Below, piece by piece: positions 31,647-40,048 of a stretch of DNA of 64,000 nt. A model generated the notes under the pieces. That model saw only the letters and a program-made list of their open reading frames with translations. It was not told the DNA's origin and did no database searches. How positions within the stretch are numbered: position 1 is the stretch's first letter; each line of letters starts with the position of its first letter. The DNA lies in assembly GCF_900101025.1 (NCBI RefSeq), contig NZ_FMUH01000005.1, positions 1 through 64,000 on the forward strand, in the 5' to 3' direction. This stretch comes from Klenkia marina (GTDB taxonomy: Bacteria; Actinomycetota; Actinomycetes; Mycobacteriales; Geodermatophilaceae). A program made the translations under genes and the position numbers.

Positions 31647-32332
31647 GCACCACCGCTGCCTCCGCCGGCGCAGGCGCCGGCGATGTCGTGATCGACGTAT
31701 GGAGCGACCTGGGTTGCCCGTGGTGCTACATCGGCAAGCACCGGCTCGAGAGGGCGATCAATGCACGACCCGACAGGGGTGCTTTCACGATGCGGATGCG
31801 TTCATTCGAGCTGGACCCGTACATGTCATCGACTGCGACGCCGGTTGCGGAGACGTTCGTGAAGAAGCACGGCGGAAGCGCCGTGCAGTTCAGGGAGTTC
31901 GAGAGCAAACTGGCGGAGCGTGCCCGCCACGAAGGCCTGGATTATGAAGTCGACCGGCCCACAGCCAATACACATGACGTCCACCGCCTGACCCATCTTG
32001 CCGCTGAATCCGGCCTCGATGCGATCTTCTTCGGCGCTGTCCAGGATGCCTACTTCGCAGGACGGCTCGACCCCTTCGACCAGGACTCACTCACCCGCGC
32101 GGCGGTCACTGTCGGGCTCGAAGCCGGCCAGGTGCGCGAGGTCCTTCGCGGTGGCGCCTATACGGCCGCTGTGCGAGCCGACCAGACACAGGCTGCCGAG
32201 TTGGGTGCCAGCGGTGTCCCCTTCGTCGTCTACGGCAACAAATTTGCCACGGCCGGGGCCCAAGAGGTCGACGGCTTCCGGGCTGCACTCGAACGAGTGG
32301 CGCCGACGCCGCGGGATAAGGAACGGGCATGA
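31643..32332 (+). CDS. DsbA-family oxidoreductase, FrnE-like
   Basis: The 229-aa protein has a thioredoxin-fold start VVIDVWSDLGCPWCYIGKHR with a CPWC active site, and the FrnE-type end ELGASGVPFVVYGNKFATAG, with cis-Pro in GVPFVV. It has no signal peptide, so it works in the cytoplasm. FrnE relatives act as disulfide isomerases or 2-hydroxychromene-2-carboxylate isomerase-like enzymes in stress or polyketide settings. The GTG start overlaps the nitroreductase stop (GTGA). Confidence 0.88.
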   Translation: MSTTAASAGAGAGDVVIDVWSDLGCPWCYIGKHRLERAINARPDRGAFTMRMRSFELDPYMSSTATPVAETFVKKHGGSAVQFREFESKLAERARHEGLDYEVDRPTANTHDVHRLTHLAAESGLDAIFFGAVQDAYFAGRLDPFDQDSLTRAAVTVGLEAGQVREVLRGGAYTAAVRADQTQAAELGASGVPFVVYGNKFATAGAQEVDGFRAALERVAPTPRDKERA

Positions 32333-32502
32333 GCGCCCCGTTCGAGATCGTAGGGGAATACGGCACCATGTGTGACCCGAAGACCGGATCATGCGCGATG
32401 CCGACCATTCCCGCCGTGGCTGTGTCCGCACCCGACGCGACGGTTGTGGACAGCGACATCCGTACCGATGCCGTCGGTCGACGAGGTACCCAACGGTCGT
32501 GA
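32329..32502 (+). CDS. 57-aa cysteine-containing protein of unknown function
   Basis: ATG at 32329 overlaps the FrnE-like stop codon (ATGA). The 57-aa product starts MSAPFEIVGEYGTMCDPKTG and goes on SCAMP, so two Cys are seven apart (residues 15 and 22), then a Val/Asp-rich end. The overlap and the Cys pair suggest a small redox or metal-binding partner of the FrnE-like protein. No family is recognised. Confidence 0.5.
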   Translation: MSAPFEIVGEYGTMCDPKTGSCAMPTIPAVAVSAPDATVVDSDIRTDAVGRRGTQRS

Positions 32503-32801
32503 CCAGGGCGTCCGGCAAGCCTGTCGACCGTGTTGACCTGGCGGGTGCAGAGGACACGGTTGATAGGGCAGGTGAGCCGAGGAGGCTCGGTCCCGCTTCC
32601 GCAGACGCCTGCGGGCCGGGGAGCGGGCGGAACTGGCTGTCCTGGACGGAAGGGCGCCATCGGCCGTGCCAGTCTGCAAAGCTGCACGACAGCCGACTGG
32701 TGGAGAGGGCACCGGCGACCAGCTGCTCGGCGCGCCGCAGGACCCCCAGCGCCAATCGGCCTCTGGCCTCCTAGCGGACCCAGTCAATCAAGTGCAGCGC
32801 C
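32503..32801. other. Non-coding or decayed stretch
   Basis: No ORF here has a recognisable domain or a convincing start. The stretch leads into an ABC ATPase fragment that has lost its 5' half, so it probably holds decayed sequence from old deletions. Confidence 0.5.
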
Positions 32802-33163
32802 GTGCCCGGTGGGCCGCCGTGCGCTGACCTCGCCTCGCCCGGCGCCGAGCTCCTCGGGCTGACCCCGTTGCTGGCCTCGCCGTTGTCGGCGATGTCCGGC
32901 GGCCAGCGCCAGCGCGCGTTGCTTGGCCAGGGCCTCGTCGCCCGCGCCGATGTCCTGCTGGTTGACGAGTCCACGGCCGGGGTGGACGTCGCCACGCAGG
33001 CCGCCGTCCTGCAGGCGCTGACCACGGAGGCACAGCGGGGCGTGGTCGTCGTGCACGCCACCCACGAACCGGCGGCGGCAGCCCATGCCGACTCCGTGCT
33101 GGCGCTCCGCGCCGGACGGGTGGACGTCGTACATGCACCGCCATGGCACGGCGCCGACGGGGA
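32802..33163 (+). pseudogene. 5'-truncated ABC transporter ATPase fragment
   Basis: Only the C-terminal half of an ABC ATPase remains. The signature is MSGGQRQRALLGQGLVARAD, Walker B is VLLVDESTAGVD with the D-loop, and the H-switch is VVVVHATHEPAAAAHA, ending near VLALRAGRVDVV. Walker A and the Q-loop are missing, and no permease or binding protein is nearby. The pattern is closest to metal-type (zinc/manganese, ZnuC-like) importers. The right side runs straight into repeat A (33164-33229). Confidence 0.75.
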
Positions 33164-33229
33164 GGTCACAAACCCCCGTATACGGATCTACGGATTACGT
33201 TCCACAACCCGTTCCGAAAGTAATCTGAG
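33164..33229 (+). repeat. Module-junction repeat, copy A
   Basis: This ~66-bp sequence (GGTCACAAACCCCCGTATAC ... CCACAACCCGTTCCGAAAG ... CTGAG) aligns with copy B at 37054-37114 over its whole length, about three quarters identical, in the same orientation. It bounds the acyl-CoA/MFS module on the left. Confidence 0.7.
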
Positions 33230-33234
33230 ATCCC

Positions 33235-33687
33235 TCAGACGATGAGGCACGTCGTGGTGGCGTGGGCGACGAGCTTGCCCTGGTCGTCGGTGACGCGGCC
33301 TTCGGCGGTGGCGACGCGTCGGCCGCGGTGGATGACGGTGCCGGTGGCGCTGAGGGTGACGCCGGTGGTGTGCACGGCGCGGACGTAGTTCACCTTCAGT
33401 TCCAGGGTGGTGTAGCCGACTCCGGCGTCCAGGGTGGTGTGCACGGCGCAGCCCATGACGGAGTCCAGGAGGGTGGCGGCGATACCGCCGTGGGTGGTGC
33501 CCAACGGGTTGGCGAAATCAGGTCGGGTGTCCAGGGAGATGACGACCCGGCCGTGTTCGACCTCGTCGAAGCGCATGCCGAGCAGCCGGCCGATGGAGGG
33601 GATCTCGGCGGGACGTTCGGTCTGGACCCACTGCATGAGCTGCAGGCCGGACAGCTGGGCGAGTGCGGCGAGGTCGGGGGTGCTCAC
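33235..33687 (-). CDS. PaaI-type hotdog thioesterase
   Basis: The 150-aa protein has the hotdog motif FANPLGTTHGGIAATLLDSV with MGCAVHTTL, and VNYVRAVHTTGVTLSATGTV later. It would hydrolyse acyl-CoA thioesters, perhaps aromatic ones. The GTG start overlaps the TetR gene stop (GTGA), so thioesterase, TetR and DUF4442 genes are one leftward operon from the promoter region at 34800-34911. Confidence 0.88.
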   Translation of the reverse strand: MSTPDLAALAQLSGLQLMQWVQTERPAEIPSIGRLLGMRFDEVEHGRVVISLDTRPDFANPLGTTHGGIAATLLDSVMGCAVHTTLDAGVGYTTLELKVNYVRAVHTTGVTLSATGTVIHRGRRVATAEGRVTDDQGKLVAHATTTCLIV

Positions 33688-34304
33688 AGGGTCTCCTGAT
33701 CGTTGAGTGGGACGTCGAGAACGGCGGTGACGGCGGCGGCGAGCTGTCGGCGGGCGAGGGGGTCGACAGTGCCGCGGCGGATTCCGGGGAACAGCAGGGC
33801 GCCCGGCAGCCGCACGATGCAGGTGGTCAGGACATCGACGGCGGTCCGGTCGGCCCGGGGCAATACCGCGCCGGCCAGGCGGCGCAGCGTGCCGGCCACC
33901 GCCCCGTCCAGGGCGGTGAGCTCGGTCGCGACGGTGGGGTCGACGGTGGCGGTGACGACGTCGTCGCGGGAGAGCCGGGTGAGCAGTTGGGCTGCGGGCA
34001 TGGAGGCCTCGGCGTAGCGGGCGGGGGCGTCGGCGGCGGCGAGCACGGCGGCGCGGGGATCACCGCGGTCGAGCTCGGCGGCGACCGCTGCCTGCTGGAG
34101 GGTGAGGAAGTCCCGTGCCCGGCGCAGCCAGGTGGTGGCCACGACGGTCTCCAGGGACCCGAACGCGTGGTAGATGGAGCCGTTGGAGACACCGGACCGT
34201 TCGGCCAGGGCGCGGACGGTGAGGCTGTCCCGGCCGTGGGCGACCAGGAGGTCTTGGGCTGCGTCCAGGATGGCGTCGGGGGAGTGCAGGCGGGGTCTGG
34301 CCAC
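33684..34304 (-). CDS. TetR-family regulator of the acyl-CoA/MFS module
   Basis: The 206-aa protein has the HTH DAILDAAQDLLVAHGRDSLT then VRALAERSGVSNGSIYHAFG. The C-terminal ligand domain (AVLAAADAPARYAEASMPAA) is undefined. It is the middle gene of the leftward operon. Two similar 18-bp palindromes in the divergent promoter region are its probable operators, so it would repress its own operon and the hydratase-MFS operon. Confidence 0.88.
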   Translation of the reverse strand: MARPRLHSPDAILDAAQDLLVAHGRDSLTVRALAERSGVSNGSIYHAFGSLETVVATTWLRRARDFLTLQQAAVAAELDRGDPRAAVLAAADAPARYAEASMPAAQLLTRLSRDDVVTATVDPTVATELTALDGAVAGTLRRLAGAVLPRADRTAVDVLTTCIVRLPGALLFPGIRRGTVDPLARRQLAAAVTAVLDVPLNDQETL

Positions 34305-34307
34305 CGG

Positions 34308-34799
34308 TCACCTGCTCCGCGGCGACAGGCGCATCGTGACGTCGGCGTGCACGACGAGGGTGCCGGCGGTGTCGGTGACGTCGACGGGCACGACCAGGTC
34401 GCGGTTCTCGTCGGCGGCCAGGTCGGTGAGGTCGGGCACAACGGCGACCGCGCGCAGGTCGGTGGTGGCCTTGGCCAGGTAGGCGACGTCCATGCCGGTG
34501 GGGATCCAGCGGTGCCCGGGGGGCACGGTGACCTCGGTGGTGACGCCGGCGGCGATCTCGACCAGGTTGCAGCAGGCGATGGCGTGCACGGTGCCCAGGT
34601 GGTTGCGCACCGACCACCTGTTCCGCATCGCCACCTCCCCCCGACCAGGGGCCAGGGACAGGAACCGCGGTCGGATGCCGCGGAAATAGGGGGCCCGCCA
34701 GGCCACGGCGGTGGAGAACACCCGGTGCCCGGCCGGCAACCGCTCCAGCCTGCGGTAGATGGCCAGCACGGGCGGAGTGCGGGTGGGCGTGCCGGTCAT
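34308..34799 (-). CDS. DUF4442 hotdog-fold protein
   Basis: The 163-aa protein matches DUF4442 (putative acyl-thioesterase fold): IRPRFLSLAPGRGEVAMRNR, then RNHLGTVHAIACCNLVEIAA and WIPTGMDVAYLAKATTDLRA. The NHLGTVHAIA element corresponds to the hotdog catalytic helix. It is first in the leftward operon. Together with the PaaI thioesterase and enoyl-CoA hydratase, it suggests handling of an acyl-CoA. Confidence 0.85.
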   Translation of the reverse strand: MTGTPTRTPPVLAIYRRLERLPAGHRVFSTAVAWRAPYFRGIRPRFLSLAPGRGEVAMRNRWSVRNHLGTVHAIACCNLVEIAAGVTTEVTVPPGHRWIPTGMDVAYLAKATTDLRAVAVVPDLTDLAADENRDLVVPVDVTDTAGTLVVHADVTMRLSPRSR

Positions 34800-34829
34800 G
34801 GGTCCTCCTGGGCGTCGGCGTCCGCTCTA

Positions 34830-34882
34830 GTAGATCACGTGCTCTACTTGGGCCCGCCGAGATTGTGGATCGACCGCTCTAC
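34830..34882. promoter_or_regulatory. Twin TetR operator candidates
   Basis: Two 18-bp near-palindromes lie 35 bp apart in the divergent promoter region: GTAGATCACGTGCTCTAC at 34830-34847 and GTGGATCGACCGCTCTAC at 34865-34882. They agree at 13 of 18 positions and share half-sites of the form GTRGATC / GCTCTAC. Their place between the DUF4442 and hydratase starts suits a repressor of both directions. Confidence 0.7.
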
Positions 34883-34911
34883 AACCGGCGTGACCCGGAC
34901 TGGAGGACGCC

Positions 34912-35583
34912 GTGCCAGCTCTCGAACGTCACGACGATGTGTTCGTGCTGGACCTCGGGGACACCGAGAACCGCTTCCACCCCGACTGGCTGGCCGCGGT
35001 CAACGCCGGCCTGGACGAGGTCGAGGGCGCTGCGGGTCCTCGGGCGCTGGTCACCACGGCGACCGGGAAGTTCTTCTCCAACGGTCTGGACCTGGAGTGG
35101 CTGGGCGGGCACCGGGACCAGTACGAGGCATACATCGCCGACGTCCAGGTGCTGCTGGCCCGGGTGTTGGCGCTGCCGATGGTCACGGTGGCGGCGATGC
35201 AGGGCCACGTCTTCGCCGCCGGCGCGATGTTCTCCCTGGCCCACGACGTGCGGGTGATGCGCGCTGACCGGGGGTTCTGGTGCCTGCCCGAAGCCGACCT
35301 CGGGATGCCGTTCACCACGGCGATGACCGCCCTGATCCAGGCCCGGCTGACCCCGCAGGTCGCCCGCGAAGCGATGGTGACCGCGCGCCGGTACGGCGGC
35401 GTGGACGCGCACGCCGCCGGGATCGTCGACCACGCGGTCGGTGCCGAGGAGCTCCGGTCCACCGCCGTGGAGCTGGCTACAGCCCAGGCCGGCAAGGCAG
35501 GGCCGACGGTGGCCACCATCAAGTCCCGCCTGTACGCCCCAGCCCTGCAGCTGCTAGGCGACCGCACGGCGCCCCGCTCGTGA
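34912..35583 (+). CDS. Enoyl-CoA hydratase/isomerase family protein
   Basis: The 223-aa crotonase-fold protein is at the short end for the family. Oxyanion-hole segments are ATGKFFSNGLDLEWL and QGHVFAAGAMFSLAHDVRVM. MRADRGFWCLPEADLGMPFT follows, where the typical acidic residue lies. GGAGG is five bases before GTG 34912. It overlaps the MFS gene (GTGA). The reaction is probably addition of water to, or isomerisation of, an enoyl-CoA. Confidence 0.88.
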   Translation: MPALERHDDVFVLDLGDTENRFHPDWLAAVNAGLDEVEGAAGPRALVTTATGKFFSNGLDLEWLGGHRDQYEAYIADVQVLLARVLALPMVTVAAMQGHVFAAGAMFSLAHDVRVMRADRGFWCLPEADLGMPFTTAMTALIQARLTPQVAREAMVTARRYGGVDAHAAGIVDHAVGAEELRSTAVELATAQAGKAGPTVATIKSRLYAPALQLLGDRTAPRS

Positions 35584-36998
35584 CCGGGCGACCGGAGTCG
35601 GTGACCCAGGACGCGGCACCGCAGTCCCGGGACCGGTCGGGTCTGGTCCTGGGGGTGCTGTCCCTGGCGGCGTTCATGGCTGCGCTGGACCTGTTCATCG
35701 TCAACGTTGCCTTCCGCGACATCGGGCGCAGCTTCCCCGAGGAGTCGTTGTCGGACCAGAGCTGGGTGCTCAACGCCTACGCCGTGGTCTACGCCGCGCT
35801 GCTGGTCCCCCTGGGCCGCTACGCCGACCAGCGCAGCCGCAAGACGGGCTTCATCGCAGGCCTCGTCGTGTTCACCGTCGCCAGCCTGGCGTGCGCGCTC
35901 GCCCCCAACCTGTGGTTCCTGGTCGCCGCGCGCGCCGTCCAGGCCGTGGGTGCAGCGGCCCTGACCCCGACCAGCCTGGGGCTGATTGTCCAGACCTTCA
36001 GCGGTCCCGCGCGCACCCGCGCCGTGCGCATCTGGGCCGCCACCGGCGCCATCGCCGCAGCCGCCGGCCCCGTCATCGGCGGCTCCCTCGTGGAGCTGTC
36101 CTGGCGATGGGTGTTCCTCATCAACATCCCCACCGGCATCCTCGCGGTCATCGTCGCCGTCAAGGTCCTGCGCGATGGCCGGGACACCTCCGGCACACGC
36201 GCACCCGGACCACTTGGTGCGTTCTTCGTCATCCTCGCCGTCGGCGCCTTGGCCCTGGCCCTGGTGCAGGGCAACGACTGGGGGTGGGGCAACCCCAAGA
36301 CGGTCACGGCCTTCGCGCTCGCCGCGGCCGGATCGGCCGCTCTCGCCCTGCAGATCGCCCGCAGCAGCCGGCCACTCGTGGATCTTGCGCTCCTGCAGGT
36401 GCGCACCTTCCGTTGGTCCAACCTCAGCGTCATCGGCTTCGGTGCCGCCTTCGCCGGGTTTCTGCTGGCCGGCGTGCTGTGGGCGCAGCTCGTCTGGGGC
36501 TACTCCGACATCAAGGTCGGTCTGTGCGTGGCACCCGGGCCACTGATGGTGCCTGTTTTCGCGGTCCTCGCCCAACGAGCCGCCAGGCGGGTCTCCTCGT
36601 CTGCCATCACCGTCACCGGCTGCCTGTTGTTCGCCGCTGGCTGCGTGCTGGTGCTGACCTCGGTCACCGTCGACGGCGCCTACGCCACCCAGCTGCTGCC
36701 TGCCCTGCTCATCACCGGCGCAGGCACCGGCCTCGCCCTGCCCGAGCTGCTGGCCACCGCCACCAGCGAACTGCCCCCCGAACGCAGCACCACCGGCAGT
36801 GCCATCGTCAACACCAGCCGCCAGATCGGGGCCGTCGTCGGGGTCAGCCTCGTCATCGCCTACCTCCCCGACTTCAGCGGCATCGAGGACCCGGTGCCCG
36901 GGTTCCAGCACGCCTGGTGGGCCTGCGCCATCACCGCCGTCCTCGGCGCCGGCGCAGCGATGTTCATGCGCCCTGACCGCGGTGTGAGCAAGGCTTGA
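35580..36998 (+). CDS. MFS transporter, DHA2 (14-helix) drug-efflux type
   Basis: The 472-aa membrane protein has the DHA2 start LAAFMAALDLFIVNVAFRDI, motif A variant PLGRYADQRSRKTGFIAGLV and motif C-like ATGAIAAAAGPVIGGSLVEL. The late segment ERSTTGSAIVNTSRQIGAVV is common to EmrB/QacA relatives. It probably exports a toxic organic compound. It is coupled to the hydratase gene and, by inference, controlled by the TetR at 33684-34304. The next sequence is repeat B. Confidence 0.9.
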   Translation: MTGRPESVTQDAAPQSRDRSGLVLGVLSLAAFMAALDLFIVNVAFRDIGRSFPEESLSDQSWVLNAYAVVYAALLVPLGRYADQRSRKTGFIAGLVVFTVASLACALAPNLWFLVAARAVQAVGAAALTPTSLGLIVQTFSGPARTRAVRIWAATGAIAAAAGPVIGGSLVELSWRWVFLINIPTGILAVIVAVKVLRDGRDTSGTRAPGPLGAFFVILAVGALALALVQGNDWGWGNPKTVTAFALAAAGSAALALQIARSSRPLVDLALLQVRTFRWSNLSVIGFGAAFAGFLLAGVLWAQLVWGYSDIKVGLCVAPGPLMVPVFAVLAQRAARRVSSSAITVTGCLLFAAGCVLVLTSVTVDGAYATQLLPALLITGAGTGLALPELLATATSELPPERSTTGSAIVNTSRQIGAVVGVSLVIAYLPDFSGIEDPVPGFQHAWWACAITAVLGAGAAMFMRPDRGVSKA

Positions 36999-37053
36999 AG
37001 ACATCGCAGGAACACCTCGCCGGGATGAGCACTCGCAGCTGCGGACGGCGGCG

Positions 37054-37114
37054 GCTCACAAACCCCGGTATATGAGTCGACGGAATTCGTCCCACAACTC
37101 GTGCCGAAACTGAG
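37054..37114 (+). repeat. Module-junction repeat, copy B
   Basis: GCTCACAAACCCCGGTATAT ... CCCACAACTCGTGCCGAAA, CTGAG matches copy A (33164-33229) in the same orientation. It lies 55 bp after the MFS gene and forms the right bound of the acyl-CoA/MFS module. The 160 bases that follow (to 37280) show nothing recognisable. Confidence 0.7.
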
Positions 37115-37280
37115 AGCCACGTCGGTGCTCCTGGTCCGGGTCGCACCTATTGCTGCACGGTCCAGAGGTCCCCGTCGAGCCCGTTGGGTCGTACGGCTGA
37201 TATCGCAGCCCGCCCCGTCGCTACCCACGCGTGGCGAAGGCGGGAGGCGGAACTGGCGGCGGCTTAGGTTGCGGGCGGCA

Positions 37281-38366
37281 TCAGAGGACCACCACCGAGC
37301 GCAGCACGTCGCCGTGGTGCATCTTGGCGAACGCGGCCTCGACGTCGCCGATGCCGATGGTCTCGGAGACGAACGCGTCGAGGTCGAAGCGGCCCTGCAG
37401 GTACAGGTCGATGAGCATCGGGAAGTCCCGGCTGGGCAGGCAGTCGCCGTACCAGGAGGACTTCAGCGCACCGCCGCGGCCGAAGACGTCGATCAGCGGC
37501 AGCGTGATCTCCATCGTCGGGTTCGGCACGCCGACCAGGACGACGGTGCCGGCGAGGTCGCGGGCGTCGAAGGCCTGCTGGTAGACCGCCGGGTGGCCCA
37601 CGGCGTCGATGGCGACGTCGACGCCGAACCCGCCGGTGAGCTCCTTGATCGCGGCGACCGCGTCGGTGTCCTTGGAGTTCACCGTGTGGGTGGCGCCCAT
37701 GCCCTTGGCCCACTCGAGCTTCCGGTCGTCCAGGTCGACGGCGATGATCTTCGCCGCGCCGGCCAGCCGGGCACCGGCGATCGCGGCGTCGCCGACCCCG
37801 CCGCAGCCGAACACGGCCACGGTGTCCCCGCGGCCCACCCCACCGGTGTTGATCGCCGCACCGACGCCGGCCATCACGCCGCAGCCCAGCAGGCCGGCGG
37901 CGGTCGGTGAGGCGGCCGGGTCGACCTTGGTGCACTGCCCGGAGTGGACGAGGGTCTTCTCGGCGAACGCGCCGATGCCCAGCGCCGGGGACAGCTCGGT
38001 GCCGTCCTTGAGCGTCATCTTCTGGGTGGCGTTGTGGGTGTCGAAGCAGTACCAGGGCTTGCCCTTGGCGCAGGCCCGGCACTTCCCGCAGACCGCGCGC
38101 CAGTTGAGGATCACGAAGTCGCCGACGGCGACGTTCTGCACGCCCTCGCCCACGGCCGCGACCACGCCGGCGGCCTCGTGGCCGAGCAGGAACGGGAACT
38201 CGTCGTTGATCCCGCCCTCCCGGTAGTGCAGGTCGGTGTGGCAGACCCCGCACGCCTGCACGTCCACGATCGCCTCACCCGGACCCGGGTCGGGGATCAG
38301 GATCGTCTCCAGCGAGACGGGGGCACCCTTGCTGAGGGCGACGACGCCCTGGACCTCGTACGGCAT
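37281..38366 (-). CDS. S-(hydroxymethyl)mycothiol dehydrogenase (formaldehyde detoxification)
   Basis: The 361-aa zinc alcohol dehydrogenase has the catalytic zinc Cys in [15 protein letters not shown] and HE in [10 protein letters not shown]. The structural zinc Cys are in [15 protein letters not shown]. The NAD site is [14 protein letters not shown]. The whole pattern ([20 protein letters not shown]) is that of the mycothiol-dependent class. It oxidises the formaldehyde-mycothiol adduct. Guaiacol demethylation by the neighbouring GcoA releases formaldehyde, so its placement beside gcoAB makes sense. GAGG lies eight bases before the ATG. Confidence 0.9.
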   Translation of the reverse strand: MPYEVQGVVALSKGAPVSLETILIPDPGPGEAIVDVQACGVCHTDLHYREGGINDEFPFLLGHEAAGVVAAVGEGVQNVAVGDFVILNWRAVCGKCRACAKGKPWYCFDTHNATQKMTLKDGTELSPALGIGAFAEKTLVHSGQCTKVDPAASPTAAGLLGCGVMAGVGAAINTGGVGRGDTVAVFGCGGVGDAAIAGARLAGAAKIIAVDLDDRKLEWAKGMGATHTVNSKDTDAVAAIKELTGGFGVDVAIDAVGHPAVYQQAFDARDLAGTVVLVGVPNPTMEITLPLIDVFGRGGALKSSWYGDCLPSRDFPMLIDLYLQGRFDLDAFVSETIGIGDVEAAFAKMHHGDVLRSVVVL

Positions 38367-38561
38367 GGTTGCGACCTCGTGATGTGAAGGAGACCCAACA
38401 GATTGCTGGGCTGTGCGGGGGCTGGCCCCTGTGTGGCGCGACGGTGCTGCGCAGGAGAGTGGTGCTCATGTGATCCGCCCTAGCGAGCCGTCGGTGACGC
38501 GAAGGTGTCTCAGCGGCTAGTTCTGGATGCTGACCGTCTGTGTGAACTCAGGGCGTGGTCG

Positions 38562-38591
38562 ATCCCGGACCCGATTGCGCGGGTCCGGGAT
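38562..38591 (-). terminator. Terminator hairpin after the gco operon
   Basis: ATCCCGGACCC (38562-38572) pairs perfectly with GGGTCCGGGAT (38581-38591) around an 8-nt loop. It lies 18 bp past the end of the EthD-like gene on the minus strand, separating it from the dehydrogenase gene. The rest of 38367-38609 shows nothing else. Confidence 0.8.
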
Positions 38592-38609
38592 ACGTCGGCG
38601 AGGAGCAGG

Positions 38610-38906
38610 TCAGTCGTGCTGGATGAACAGGGTGGCGCCCCCGTCGGCGAAGTTGGCGACATCACCGGCGGCGGCTTGGCCCTGGGGGGAGGACAGGCCG
38701 GCGTTGAGATCTTCGAGGGAGTCGAAGGTGAGTTCGACGACCAGGTGGTAGGGCGCAGGGCTGTCATCGAGCGAGGCTCCCCGCAGAGCGCGCAGATTGC
38801 GCACGCCGGGCACCTGTTGGGCCAGCGGAAGGTGCGTGGACTCGTAATGGGCGTTGAAGGCCGCCGGGTCAGTCGGTTGCCCGTAGGCCACGGTCAGGAT
38901 GTGCAT
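38610..38906 (-). CDS. EthD-like dimeric alpha/beta barrel protein
   Basis: The 98-aa protein has the EthD/Dabb pattern: ILTVAYGQPTDPAAFNAHYE with HLPLAQQVPGVRNL, then DDSPAPYHLVVELTFDSLED. EthD proteins are small partners of P450 systems (for example in ether cleavage) whose exact role is unclear. The cluster order P450-reductase-EthD resembles that of the eth genes. ATG at 38906 is chosen over a TTG four codons upstream because an AGGGA lies just before it. Confidence 0.85.
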   Translation of the reverse strand: MHILTVAYGQPTDPAAFNAHYESTHLPLAQQVPGVRNLRALRGASLDDSPAPYHLVVELTFDSLEDLNAGLSSPQGQAAAGDVANFADGGATLFIQHD

Positions 38907-39025
38907 GTCGTCCCTCAATCAGCGTTGGGTGTGCGGCGGGGGCGGCGTCGGCCGTCGGCATCCGACCCCTCGTCACCGGTGGAGGTGCTGCGGTGAGCCG
39001 GGGTCTCCATCGGTGATCACGCCGG

Positions 39026-40048
39026 TCAGTCGGTGGCGGGGGTGAACTTCTCCCGGTGGATCATGCGGGGGGCCATGCGGCGTCGCTTGAATGCTTTGAC
39101 TCCGGCCTCCACCATCGGTGGCGGCCCACACAGCCAGCCAGACCATCCCCGTGCGGAGTCCACGTCCTCGATGAAGTGGTCGGTCGGGAAACCCGCTCGG
39201 TGGACGGATTCCGCGGCCGGTGCCTCGTGTGACAGCACCGGTACGAAGGTGAAAGCGGGGTAGACCTTGGTCAGCTCTGCCATCTGGTCGAGGTTGTAGA
39301 GGTCGTCGACGCCTCGGACTCCGTGGTAGAGCAGGACACGCCGTCCCGGGTCGCGGGAAAGAGCAGTGCGGGCCAGCCCGATCAGCGGGGCCAGCCCCGT
39401 TCCCCCGCCGATGAGCACCATTGGTCCGCCGTCGTCGGAGTCCTCGGCGGGTAGGAAGAAGTCACCGAGCGGGCCCGTCACGGGGATCTGGTCACCAACG
39501 GCCATGCTGGTGAAGATCCACCGTTCGGTTGCAGCGCCGCCGGAGACAGAGCGGATGTGCAGCTCCAACACCTTGTCTTCATCGGCGGTGTTGGCCAGTG
39601 AGTACTGGCGACGCAGCTGTGTGCCGGGCACGGTGAGCTCGACGTACTGCCCGGGGTGGAAGGCGAGGGGCTCGGGCAGCTCGAGAAGCAGACGCCGGGT
39701 GTCCCGGGCGATCTCGTCGTTGCTGAGCACGGTGGCCGTCAGGTCACGAAGGGGGTGCGTGATGCCGCCCCCCACTGCGCCACCCAGGGTCTCGACGACC
39801 GAGTCCGAGCGGAGCGTGGCCTGGCAGGCCAAGGCCAACCCGGCCTCTCGTTCCTCTGCGGTCAGCGTGTCAGCAGGGGAGTCCCCGTGGTCGACGTCTC
39901 CGTCGACCACTCGCAGCTTGCACGTGCCGCAGGTGCCCTGGTTGCACGAGTTCGGCATCCAGACGCCGGCTCGGAGGAAGGCGTCCAGCATCGACTGGTC
40001 TTCACCGCAGGAGACCTGCTGGTTACCGACCGTTGCGGTGAAGGCCAC
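39026..40048 (-). CDS. gcoB: GcoB-type three-domain reductase (2Fe-2S, FAD, NADH) for the P450
   Basis: The 340-aa protein passes electrons from NADH to GcoA. The N-terminal plant-type 2Fe-2S domain has Cys35, 40, 43 (PNSCNQGTCGTCKLRV) and 75. The FAD domain has RRQYSLANT, and the NAD domain has VLIGGGTGLAPLIGLAR and WLCGPPPMVEAGVKAF. This fused layout is special to GcoB-type partners; most P450 systems use separate proteins. GTG at 40048 shares one base with the gcoA stop codon. Confidence 0.92.
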   Translation of the reverse strand: MAFTATVGNQQVSCGEDQSMLDAFLRAGVWMPNSCNQGTCGTCKLRVVDGDVDHGDSPADTLTAEEREAGLALACQATLRSDSVVETLGGAVGGGITHPLRDLTATVLSNDEIARDTRRLLLELPEPLAFHPGQYVELTVPGTQLRRQYSLANTADEDKVLELHIRSVSGGAATERWIFTSMAVGDQIPVTGPLGDFFLPAEDSDDGGPMVLIGGGTGLAPLIGLARTALSRDPGRRVLLYHGVRGVDDLYNLDQMAELTKVYPAFTFVPVLSHEAPAAESVHRAGFPTDHFIEDVDSARGWSGWLCGPPPMVEAGVKAFKRRRMAPRMIHREKFTPATD

